From CALMEC01 sp031376485 (GTDB lineage Bacteria; Actinomycetota; Thermoleophilia; Miltoncostaeales; Miltoncostaeaceae), in the NCBI GenBank assembly GCA_031376485.1, contig JANMDV010000109.1, forward strand, positions 1 through 7,159: a DNA stretch of 7,159 nucleotides. The letters run 5' to 3'. The notes under the pieces are model-generated. The model ran no database searches, was not told the DNA's origin, and saw only the letters and a program-made list of their open reading frames with translations. Position numbers and translations under genes: made by a program. Within the stretch, counting starts at the first letter, position 1. Each line of letters begins with the position of its first letter. Below are positions 1 to 6,198 of the stretch, piece by piece.

Positions 1-2
1 CG

Positions 3-767
3 GTCCTCGCACTGGCCCTCGCCGGCTGTGGGGGGACCGAGCCCGCATCGAGCCCTCCGCGATCCCAAGCAGCTGCCGAAGCGACGGACCCGGGACTGAT
101 CGTCCGCGACGACGGGACCACGCTCCTTCGATCCGGTGAGCGCTCGCAGGTCCTGGCCGGACGCTACGAGCACGCGCGGCTCGGGCCCGGGTTCTCCAAC
201 GACGGCCGGTCGCTCACCGGGACGCGGGTCGTGTTACAGGACACCGCCAACGCAACCTCCAGCGAGGTGAGTCGCTTCGCGGTTGTGGACACATCGCTCG
301 CAACCCCTGCCCGAATGGTCGAGCTGCCCGGGGATTTCAGCTACGACGCGGTCTCGCCCACCGTCGAAACGCTCTATCTGGTCAGTCACTTCAGCGTCGA
401 GCGCCCGGACCAGTATGTCGTGCGCTCGTACGACGTCGCCGCCGGACGGCTCGACGACGGGATCATCGCCGACAAGGCCGCGCTCAGTGAAGGGCCGATG
501 TCGGGTCAGCCGGTGGCGCGCGCGACGACGGCGGGCGGTGAGTGGGTCTACACCGCCTATCGCGGCGAGCACGCATTCGTCCACGCTTTGGATACCGTCC
601 GCAAGAGCGCAGTGTGCATCGACCTGCCCCACGCGGCGTCCAATGTGAGCGATTGGCGCCTGAAGCTCGACGGATCCGCACTGATGGCGACAAGCCCCGG
701 CACCGGCATGGCGGTCGAGATCGACACCACACGATTCACGGCGAAGCTCAGGTCACGCAACGACTGA
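3..767 (+). CDS. Putative secreted lipoprotein, 5'-truncated
   Basis: The reading frame is already open at the left edge, so the true start lies upstream of the window. A GTG at 231 is internal and was not chosen. The first residues, VLALALAGC, are the end of a hydrophobic signal segment followed by an LAGC lipobox; the Cys codon is at 27-29. The mature protein is therefore probably lipidated on this Cys and anchored to the outer face of the membrane. A Ser/Pro/Ala-rich linker follows, then about 220 residues of short beta-strand-like stretches with recurring Asp/Gly turns. This could be part of a beta-propeller, but I cannot name a family. The C-terminus is complete at a TGA. It faces the biotin operon tail-to-tail and so is not part of it. 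Function unknown; confidence applies to the gene being real and lipobox-bearing. Confidence 0.8.
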   Translation, partial: VLALALAGCGGTEPASSPPRSQAAAEATDPGLIVRDDGTTLLRSGERSQVLAGRYEHARLGPGFSNDGRSLTGTRVVLQDTANATSSEVSRFAVVDTSLATPARMVELPGDFSYDAVSPTVETLYLVSHFSVERPDQYVVRSYDVAAGRLDDGIIADKAALSEGPMSGQPVARATTAGGEWVYTAYRGEHAFVHALDTVRKSAVCIDLPHAASNVSDWRLKLDGSALMATSPGTGMAVEIDTTRFTAKLRSRND

Positions 768-782
768 GCCTGGATCCAGGCT
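767..782 (+). terminator. Palindrome at the lipoprotein stop codon, weak terminator candidate
   Basis: AGCCTGGATCCAGGCT is a perfect 16-bp palindrome that begins on the last base of the lipoprotein stop codon. As RNA it can fold into a 6-bp GC-rich stem with a GAUC loop. No U-run follows, so classical intrinsic termination is doubtful. Its position at the end of the gene is the only support for this role. Confidence 0.3.
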
Positions 783-923
783 GAGGTAGCCGCATACGTC
801 ATTTGGCACCGTCCGCCTCGGCCAATGGTTACATGACTGCGTGAATTTTGTGACGTTGCGACACACTTCACTCGACCTCGCCATGACTCCTGAGGCGATC
901 CGTGTGCGGATGATCGGGGTTGA
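783..923. other. Convergent intergenic spacer, no gene seen
   Basis: This is the space between two converging genes. It is somewhat less GC-rich than its surroundings around 841-870. I see no reading frame with a ribosome-binding site or recognisable protein. There are small dyads: GTGAA at 841-845 with TTCAC at 867-871, and ATCCG at 898-902 with CGGAT at 907-911. Neither is followed by a T-run, so they remain unassigned. Confidence 0.5.
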
Positions 924-949
924 TCAGATGGGAGGAGGCCACCATCTGA
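924..949 (-). terminator. Hairpin just after the operon's last stop codon
   Basis: TCAGATGG at 924-931 and CCATCTGA at 942-949 form a perfect 8-bp inverted repeat with a 10-nt spacer. It begins one base after the TGA of the hotdog gene (951-953). That is where a transcription terminator for the six-gene minus-strand operon would be expected. No U-tract follows on the minus strand, so it would be a U-tract-free hairpin as often proposed in actinobacteria, or it may only protect the 3' end. Confidence 0.45.
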
Positions 950-950
950 A

Positions 951-1334
951 TCAGATGCGATGCATCAGGATCGTGGCGTGACATACCTCGCCCTTGCCGG
1001 TCGCAGCTGACACGATCAGCACCGCGGCACGGCTGGAGCGCTTGTACACCGTGCATGTCAGGGTGATCCTGATCCCCCACCCGATGTGGTCCACGTCTGC
1101 ATCGTCGACACCGGTCAACATCCAATGGCTGCCCGGCGTGCCGTGGGTCCGTTGTAAGCACAAGCCCGCGCATTGCGCCAACGCCTCGAGCAAGAGCGTC
1201 CCGGGGATCGACGGCGGCCGGTCAGCGCCGGCCAGCGGCCCGAGCTCATCCCCCGTCGGACGCCACACAGCCTCCGCACCCTCGTCGTTGCACCACACAA
1301 GCTCACGTATGAAGTGAAACGGGGTCGGCGTCAT
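951..1334 (-). CDS. FabZ-like hotdog-fold protein lacking the catalytic His
   Basis: This 127-residue protein has the length and layout of a FabZ/FabA-type 3-hydroxyacyl-thioester dehydratase. The central helix signature is IPGTLLLEALAQ at residues 43-54, matching FabZ MPGVLxxEAMAQ. The following strands (MLTGVDDADVDHIGWG, then an alternating TLTCTVYKR strand and a GEVCHATILM C-terminus) match the FabZ sheet. The general-acid Glu is kept (E50). The His of the HFPxxPxMPG motif is not: aligned on the PG pair it is Gly36, and no His lies near it. Normal dehydration is therefore uncertain; a thioesterase, a binding protein or altered chemistry are alternatives. The start is ATG at 1334, overlapping the ecfT stop by four bases (ATGA), which indicates translational coupling. 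The same frame stays open far upstream, but that stretch is antisense-quality sequence inside ecfT. It is the last gene of the biotin-transport operon. Confidence 0.78.
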   Translation of the reverse strand: MTPTPFHFIRELVWCNDEGAEAVWRPTGDELGPLAGADRPPSIPGTLLLEALAQCAGLCLQRTHGTPGSHWMLTGVDDADVDHIGWGIRITLTCTVYKRSSRAAVLIVSAATGKGEVCHATILMHRI

Positions 1335-2008
1335 CTGACGACGTCCGACTCTTGAGGGGACACCACGGGATCGGCCAGGCCCCGTGCGTCCAGGGCCTCC
1401 CCCACACCGTGCGCGAACCGGGCGGCGGCGACGACCGTGGGGACCGCAAATGCCCGCAGGTTGCGACCGAGTCCACGGGCCCGACGGGCATCCAGGACGC
1501 GATGGGCGACGACGCCCAGGTGATCCAGACTCCGCAGGGCGAGGCCCACGGTCAAGCCGACGCGAAATACCCGGTCCGGGGAGACGCGACACAGACGCAG
1601 CGTCCGCTCGAACCAGTCCACCATCGCACTGAACCTGGTGGTCAGCGTGACGGCGAATGCAAGCGCCCCGGCTGCCAGCAGACGCGTCGCCGCCAGGAGC
1701 CCTTCCTCGGGGCGGCCGAGGAGCACCTGGAACACCGTCAGGAGCGCGATGACGACGACGAGTGGTTTGGCCTGCCGCCACACCACACGGACCGGCACCC
1801 CGGCGACGGCGATCGCGGCCACGACGGTCACAAGTAACGCCCCCGACACCGCGGGATGGTTGACCGCCACCACCACGGTGGCCCCAACCAGGAGCCCGAG
1901 CAGCTTCGCGCCGGCGGGTGCCCGATGCAGCCACGAGTCACCCGGCCAGTAAAGCGACAGCGCCTCACCGCTGACCGTCGGCGCCCTCTGCCGCCCGCGC
2001 AGGCGCAT
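1331..2008 (-). CDS. bioN: ECF transporter transmembrane subunit EcfT (BioN-like)
   Basis: This is the transmembrane coupling subunit of an energy-coupling-factor importer. It links the ATPase to the substrate-binding BioY. The protein has 225 residues. Hydrophobic segments lie at roughly 35-50, 53-71, 82-97 and 105-122, followed by a long amphipathic cytoplasmic region. That region carries the two Ala-Arg-Gly coupling motifs expected of EcfT, at A177-G179 and A208-G210, which contact the ATPase. The ATG at 2008 shares one base with the TGA of the upstream ATPase gene (TGATG). A GTG one codon earlier (2011) is an equally close alternative. The downstream hotdog gene starts in its stop codon. 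Assignment to biotin rests on bioY and birA in the same locus. In some bacteria a shared EcfT serves several S-components, and the sequence does not exclude that. Confidence 0.88.
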   Translation of the reverse strand: MRLRGRQRAPTVSGEALSLYWPGDSWLHRAPAGAKLLGLLVGATVVVAVNHPAVSGALLVTVVAAIAVAGVPVRVVWRQAKPLVVVIALLTVFQVLLGRPEEGLLAATRLLAAGALAFAVTLTTRFSAMVDWFERTLRLCRVSPDRVFRVGLTVGLALRSLDHLGVVAHRVLDARRARGLGRNLRAFAVPTVVAAARFAHGVGEALDARGLADPVVSPQESDVVR

Positions 2009-2691
2009 CACCCGACCCCGACCAGGTCGAGGTAGGCATCTGTCGTCGGATCCGGCATGCCGTCGGCCACGACCGCGCCTTGGTCGATCAAGAGCACCCG
2101 GTCGAGCTGCCGCACCAGGTCCAGGTCATGCGACACGATGACCAGGTGCTGACGGAGCTCCATCAGCACCTCGATGACGCGGCGCCGGTTGACCAGGTCG
2201 AGCGTCGTCGTCGGCTCGTCCAACACGATCCACGTCGGTTCGAGGGCCAGCACCGCGCACAGGGCGACCAAGTGCTTCTCGCCCCCGCTCAACGTGTGGA
2301 TCGCCTGATCGGCCTTGTTTTGGAGCGACACCATCCGCAGCACGTCCATGGCCGCGTCGTGGGCCGCGCGCTTGCCGAGGCCCCGGGCACGCAGGCCCAG
2401 GGCGATGTCCTCGACCGGTGTCGGATACACCAACTGATGGTCGGCGTCCTGGAACACGAACCCGACTCGACGCTGCACCCCGCGACGATCCCGGGCCGTG
2501 TCGATGCCCTCCACGGCCACCGTGCCGTTGGTCGGCAGTGTCAGTCCGTTGAGCGTGCGCGCCAGAGTCGTCTTACCCGAGCCGTTGGCACCGATCACAC
2601 CCACGCGCCGTTGGGTCAATGACAGGGTCACGTCATGCAGTAGGACCGTCCCCTCGGTTGTGACGACCCCGACGTCCGTCAACGCGATCAC
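2008..2691 (-). CDS. bioM: ECF transporter ATP-binding subunit (BioM-like)
   Basis: This ABC ATPase of 227 residues powers an ECF vitamin importer on the cytoplasmic side. All nucleotide-binding elements are present in order: Walker A GANGSGKT (34-41), Q-loop FQDADHQLVYPTPVEDIALG (80-99), signature LSGGE (134-138), Walker B WIVLDE (154-159) and the switch His188 in IVSHD. The Q-loop with its acidic DxDxQLxxPT pattern is typical of CbiO/EcfA/BioM proteins rather than other ABC importers. The start is GTG at 2691, overlapping the thiolase stop by four bases (GTGA). The frame continues upstream as a 331-codon reading frame, but that extension is antisense-like, Arg/Gly-rich and unrelated to ABC proteins. 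Only one ATPase gene is present, so a homodimer is expected, as in BioMNY systems. Confidence 0.9.
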   Translation of the reverse strand: MIALTDVGVVTTEGTVLLHDVTLSLTQRRVGVIGANGSGKTTLARTLNGLTLPTNGTVAVEGIDTARDRRGVQRRVGFVFQDADHQLVYPTPVEDIALGLRARGLGKRAAHDAAMDVLRMVSLQNKADQAIHTLSGGEKHLVALCAVLALEPTWIVLDEPTTTLDLVNRRRVIEVLMELRQHLVIVSHDLDLVRQLDRVLLIDQGAVVADGMPDPTTDAYLDLVGVG

Positions 2692-3848
2692 GCCGCAAAC
2701 CACGCGGCGGTGCCCATGCCACCGGCGATCGCCGCCAACGCCAGGCCACTCGCGCCGTCGCCCGCCAGGTCCGCGAACAGGCGCACCACTTGGATCGCGC
2801 CGGACGCCCCCCACGGGTGACCAAGACCGATGGCGCCACCGTGCGGATTGACGCGCGCCGGGTCGAGCCCCAGGTCCTCGATGGTCGCGAGCGTCTGGCC
2901 GGCGAACGCCTCGGTCAGCGCCACCTGCGTGAGTTTTTCGAGACGCAGGTGAGGGTTCCTGGCACCCAATCCCCGGGCGGCGGCGACGGCGCCGATGCCG
3001 CACAGGCGGGGATCGACGCCGGTGGTCGTGCTGTCGATGTGGCGCAGACCGGATCTGCCAAGCCGTTCGGCCATCCGTTCCGATGTGACGACGACGGCCG
3101 CTGCCCCGTCGGCGATCTGACTTGCGTTACCTGCGGTCACCGTGCCCTCGCTGGTGACGATCGCCGGGAACCGGGCAAGGCGCTCCGGGGTCAACGTGGC
3201 ACGCGGACAGGAGTCCTCGCTCACGACGACCGGTCCATTGGCTCCGTCGACCACACACGGCACGATCTCACGATCGAACACCCCCGCGGCCCGTGCCGCA
3301 ACGGCCTGCTGATGGCTTCGGGCCGCGTAGGCGTCCTGACGCGAGCGGGGGATCCCCCACTCGACCGCGATCGTCTGGGCCGACTCGGCCATGCCCGGAT
3401 CGTCGTGACCCCCGCCCGAGAACATCCGGCGCGGGAAGAATCGCCGTCCCGCGGCGCCCGCGTCGGCCGACGTCTCACGCCGCAGCGGCGACGTCGACGC
3501 GCTCTCCACCCCGCCCGCGATATACAGGTCACCGGCCCCCGCCTGGACCAGCCGACACGCCAGCACGATCGCGTCGAGTCCCCCGCCGCATTGGCGGTCG
3601 ATCGTCAGTCCGGGCACGCTCGTGGCGAGCCCCGCATCCAAGGCGACGCGGCGGGCCAGGTTGCCGCCCGACCCGGCCGCCATCGCCAGGATCACGTCCG
3701 ACACCGCGTCAGGGGCGACTCCGATATCCGAAACCAGGGCCCGCACGACGATCGTGGCGAGGGTCTGCGCGTCGAGTGAAGCAAGTTCGCCGTCCAGCCG
3801 GGCGATCGGCGTGCGCCGCCCCGCCAGGATGAGCGCGGTTTCAGGCAC
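2688..3848 (-). CDS. Thiolase-fold protein with altered active site (YhfS-like)
   Basis: This 386-residue protein spans a full thiolase fold. The nucleophilic Cys is retained in RQCGGGLDA (Cys87), as are the central GGxxNAS-type region (GTVTAGNASQIADGAAAV, 235-252) and the C-terminal His in GLGHPWGASG (His344). Two residues of the standard biosynthetic/degradative thiolase site are changed. The NEAF motif reads TEAF (Thr312 for Asn). The second catalytic Cys of CxGGGxG reads AIAGGMG (Ala373 for Cys). Acyl transfer to Cys87 remains plausible, while ordinary Claisen condensation or thiolysis is doubtful. The start is GTG at 3848, 15 bases after the ligase stop, with no clear Shine-Dalgarno sequence, so it may depend on reinitiation. 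The stop overlaps the GTG of bioM. By position it corresponds to B. subtilis YhfS, which also sits with a ligase and a BioY. Substrate unknown. Confidence 0.85.
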   Translation of the reverse strand: MPETALILAGRRTPIARLDGELASLDAQTLATIVVRALVSDIGVAPDAVSDVILAMAAGSGGNLARRVALDAGLATSVPGLTIDRQCGGGLDAIVLACRLVQAGAGDLYIAGGVESASTSPLRRETSADAGAAGRRFFPRRMFSGGGHDDPGMAESAQTIAVEWGIPRSRQDAYAARSHQQAVAARAAGVFDREIVPCVVDGANGPVVVSEDSCPRATLTPERLARFPAIVTSEGTVTAGNASQIADGAAAVVVTSERMAERLGRSGLRHIDSTTTGVDPRLCGIGAVAAARGLGARNPHLRLEKLTQVALTEAFAGQTLATIEDLGLDPARVNPHGGAIGLGHPWGASGAIQVVRLFADLAGDGASGLALAAIAGGMGTAAWFAA

Positions 3849-3863
3849 GGGGTGTGGACAGAC

Positions 3864-5393
3864 TCACCGGATCTCCCGGACGTCCCGACCGTCCAGCACG
3901 AGTTCCCGCACCCGTCGGCGATCGACCTTGCCCGTCCGCCCGAGCGGCAACGGACCCTTGAGCGTCACGTACCGCCGCGGACGTTTGTAGCGCGTGAGCT
4001 GCCCGGCGACATGACGACGCAGGTCTTCGCGCCGCAGCTCGGCGTCAGGCTCTGTCACGAGCGCCGCGCACACCACTTCGCCCCACGTGGGATCGGGCAG
4101 CCCGACGACCACGCACGCCGCGACCCCGGCGAAGGCGGCGACGACCTCTTCGACCTCCTCGGACTGCACGTTGGCGCCCCCGGTGATGATCAGGCTGGAG
4201 CCCCGCCCGGCGACCGAGAGAAACCCGGCCTCGTCGAGTGCCCCACGGTCACCCACCGTCATCCAACCGTCGTCGAGTACACGTGCTCCGGACTGCGGCG
4301 CCTGACCGCGATAGCCCATGAACACGAGCGGGCTTCGCGCAAAGATGACCCCGGCCTGGCCGGGTGCGAGGATCTCGTCCCCGTCGCCCCGGATGGTGAC
4401 CTCGACCCCGGGGAACACCCGCCCCACCGATCCCGCCGGCGTCGCGTCACCGTCCCGGTCGATCGCCACGAACGAGAGCTCGGACGCGCCGTAGTACTCG
4501 ACCAGGCGACTCGCGGGGAACCGTCCGCGCGCACGCGCACGCACCGCGGTCTCGAGACGGGCGCCGGCGCAGAAGATGTATGCGGGACCGTCGGCCGATC
4601 CCACGGGTGAGCCGGTTGCAAGCTGGGCCAGCATGGTCGGAACGACGTAAAGGGCTGCCAGTCCTCCGGGTCGTGCAACGCGCTCGGCCACGCGATCCGG
4701 GGAGTACTCCGCCGAGCTCACGAGTTCGGCGGAGGCCCCCGCATGGAGCGCGTGGAGCACGCCGAACAAGAAATGCGAACTCGAGAGCGGGCCCGGGACC
4801 AGAACGACCCCGTCGGGGTCGAGCGGACACAGGCCGTCGAAACTCTCGAAGCTCTCCCACCACGATCGATGCGAGCGCATGAAGGCCTTGGGCCGACCGG
4901 AACTCCCCGAAGTGAAACCGACGTAGAACGGGGAGTCCGTGGTCGGTTCGGGAACTCGCCGCCGTGACGGAGGCGCTGTACGGGTCAGGACGGTCCAGCC
5001 GGGATCCATGTGCCCGGCGACCTGCCACCGGTCCGTGGCCAGCGCCGCGGCGGCGGAACGACACCCGTCGTCGACCACCACCGCCGCCGGATTGAGCTGG
5101 GCGAGGGCACCCGTCCGCTCATCGGCCGACCACGCTGGATCGAGCACCCCGACCGCCCATCCCGCCGCTGACAGCCCCAGGAAACACGCAACGAACTGCG
5201 GGGTCCAGTCGGACAGGATCCCCACGAATGGTGAGCAGTCGTCATCGTGGGCCGCCCAGGCCGCGCTGTGTCGGGAGATGCGTGCGGCCTGGTCGCGAAG
5301 CTCGGCGTACGAGATCGCGTCTCCCGATCCGCGCAGGGCGATCCGCCCCTCGCGCCCGGGGTCACCCGAAAGTGCCTTGGCACCGACGAGCAT
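3864..5393 (-). CDS. AMP-forming acyl-CoA synthetase (YhfT-like)
   Basis: This 509-residue member of the ANL adenylate-forming superfamily should activate a carboxylic acid to its acyl-AMP and then acyl-CoA. Core motifs are intact: P-loop TSGSSGRPK (161-169), YYGASE (300-305), GWMTVGDRG (376-384), the hinge region GRGSSLIITGGANVQSEEVE (397-416) and the C-terminal PLGRTGK with catalytic Lys489. There is no carrier-protein domain and no obvious membrane segment. The start is taken at ATG 5393, where adenylating-enzyme homology begins. The preceding AGGCGG is a weak Shine-Dalgarno sequence at short spacing. The frame is open to 5660, but that stretch crosses the inverted-repeat insert and antisense bioY and looks non-coding. 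It is separated from bioY by about 175 bases. Pimelate, biotin or a biotin precursor are candidate substrates by context only. It is not the BioW-type pimeloyl-CoA synthetase, which has a different fold. Confidence 0.87.
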   Translation of the reverse strand: MLVGAKALSGDPGREGRIALRGSGDAISYAELRDQAARISRHSAAWAAHDDDCSPFVGILSDWTPQFVACFLGLSAAGWAVGVLDPAWSADERTGALAQLNPAAVVVDDGCRSAAAALATDRWQVAGHMDPGWTVLTRTAPPSRRRVPEPTTDSPFYVGFTSGSSGRPKAFMRSHRSWWESFESFDGLCPLDPDGVVLVPGPLSSSHFLFGVLHALHAGASAELVSSAEYSPDRVAERVARPGGLAALYVVPTMLAQLATGSPVGSADGPAYIFCAGARLETAVRARARGRFPASRLVEYYGASELSFVAIDRDGDATPAGSVGRVFPGVEVTIRGDGDEILAPGQAGVIFARSPLVFMGYRGQAPQSGARVLDDGWMTVGDRGALDEAGFLSVAGRGSSLIITGGANVQSEEVEEVVAAFAGVAACVVVGLPDPTWGEVVCAALVTEPDAELRREDLRRHVAGQLTRYKRPRRYVTLKGPLPLGRTGKVDRRRVRELVLDGRDVREIR

Positions 5394-5402
5394 CGAACCG
5401 CC

Positions 5403-5568
5403 TAGTGGTGTGACATCAAAATGGCGTGCCTGTATCGCCGAGCGAGAGCGGGGCGAGGCGGTGGACGCACGTCGACGGGACACCGGGCATATTCGCGATA
5501 CCGAGGACGCCACATCGCGACGCTCGCAGCCGGGGAGACACCACCGCTCTTTCGATGTCGCACCACTA
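5403..5568. repeat. Inverted-repeat-bounded insert between bioY and the ligase gene (MITE-like)
   Basis: The two ends form a long imperfect inverted repeat: 5403-5426 against 5545-5568, with 20 of 24 positions matching. The outer 15 positions (TAGTGGTGTGACATC on the left) have a single mismatch. The terminal TA on both sides fits a TA target duplication of the IS630/Tc1-mariner kind. The interior encodes nothing recognisable. It contains a second dyad, TCGCGAT/ATCGCGA, at 5493-5499 and 5514-5520. The insert begins directly after the bioY stop and ends ten bases before the ligase start, so it occupies nearly the whole intergenic gap. It could be a non-autonomous mobile element or a structured RNA in the operon transcript. 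I do not recognise the terminal sequence as a named element. Confidence 0.55.
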
Positions 5569-6150
5569 CTAGGCCCTGCCGAGGTGCGGCTGCAGGAACG
5601 GCGCGGCTCGGAAGGCGGACGTGGCGACAACCGTCGCGGCGGCGGCCTTGAGCAGATCACCCGGAACGAAGCTCATGGACCCGGTAAAGAATTTGCCGAG
5701 CGGGATGTCCGCGACGAGCGCGCCGACGGGGATCCCGATGCAGTACAACAGGCCGACGCCACCCAGCACCGCGGCCGCGAAATGCGTGGCCAGTTGCACC
5801 GGCCGGGTGTGTTCGCCTCCGATGCGTCGCGCCCCGGCGATGATCACGGCGATCGCCGCCGCAGCGAAGGGAAACCCCAGCACGAACCCGGCGCTGGGCC
5901 CGCTGAACACGCCCAACCCACCACGCCCGCCGGACAGGAGCGGCAGTCCTGCGGCGACAAGCCCGACGAAGAGTGCCACCGAAAGGAACGCCTCGACGGG
6001 CACTAGCATGAGCCCCGCGATCATGACCCCGAGCGTCTGCGCCGTAATCGGGACCGAGATGCCCGGCACACTGATCGCGGGCGTCAGCCCGAGCACTGCG
6101 ACGAGCGCTGCGAACACGGCGATACGCGCGATACGTGGCCCACTCATCAT
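5569..6150 (-). CDS. bioY: Biotin ECF transporter S-component BioY
   Basis: This is the integral-membrane substrate-binding component of the biotin importer, first gene of the minus-strand operon. The 193-residue protein is almost wholly hydrophobic, consistent with about six membrane helices. It carries hallmark BioY sequences: VPITAQTLGV (33-42), GGRGGLGVFSGPSAGF (74-89) and PGDLLKA (163-169). The start is ATG 6150 because GGAGG (6157-6161 on the minus strand) sits six bases upstream. A second ATG follows at 6147. A TTG-initiated extension to 6177 would run through the ribosome-binding site and is rejected. The stop TAG is followed at once by another TAG. BioY binds biotin with high affinity and works with the ATPase and EcfT encoded further down. 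Here two enzyme genes separate bioY from those partners. Expression is probably BirA-controlled through the operator at 6199-6232. Confidence 0.95.
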   Translation of the reverse strand: MMSGPRIARIAVFAALVAVLGLTPAISVPGISVPITAQTLGVMIAGLMLVPVEAFLSVALFVGLVAAGLPLLSGGRGGLGVFSGPSAGFVLGFPFAAAAIAVIIAGARRIGGEHTRPVQLATHFAAAVLGGVGLLYCIGIPVGALVADIPLGKFFTGSMSFVPGDLLKAAAATVVATSAFRAAPFLQPHLGRA

Positions 6151-6156
6151 CTGTTT

Positions 6157-6161
6157 CCTCC
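6157..6161 (-). promoter_or_regulatory. Shine-Dalgarno of bioY
   Basis: GGAGG on the minus strand, within a GGGGGAGGAAA run, stands six bases before ATG 6150 and nine before ATG 6147. It is the strongest ribosome-binding site in the window and fixes the bioY start downstream of the TTG at 6177. Confidence 0.8.
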
Positions 6162-6182
6162 CCCATCGATTGTTCAAGCGGG

Positions 6183-6195
6183 CGGTACGCTACCG
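6183..6195. promoter_or_regulatory. Symmetric -10-like element of a possible bidirectional promoter
   Basis: CGGTACGCTACCG is a dyad whose core TACGCTA (6186-6192) reads TANNNT on both strands: TACGCT on plus and TAGCGT on minus. It lies about 30-40 bases from the bioY start and about 55 from the birA start, at plausible promoter distances for both. No convincing -35 hexamer is visible at 16-19 bases on either side, which is common for actinobacterial promoters. This is inference only. Confidence 0.35.
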
Positions 6196-6198
6196 GAG

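Noticed and set aside
1335..1934. Upstream in-frame extension of the hotdog reading frame (327 codons in total)
   Set aside because: It overlaps ecfT entirely, is Arg/Gly-rich and low-complexity as out-of-frame GC-rich DNA is, and the ATG at 1334 coupled to the ecfT stop gives a protein of exactly FabZ length.
2790..3779. Long plus-strand reading frame opposite the thiolase gene
   Set aside because: It is the antisense shadow of a well-supported thiolase fold, with no ribosome-binding site and an Arg/Gly/Asp-biased translation.
5394..5660. Upstream extension of the acyl-CoA ligase frame
   Set aside because: It passes through the inverted-repeat insert and into antisense bioY. Its translation is Arg/Ser/Pro-rich with no adenylating-enzyme similarity.
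4939..6006. Long plus-strand reading frame opposite the ligase and bioY
   Set aside because: It crosses two genuine minus-strand genes and the insert. Its composition is typical of antisense frames in GC-rich DNA.
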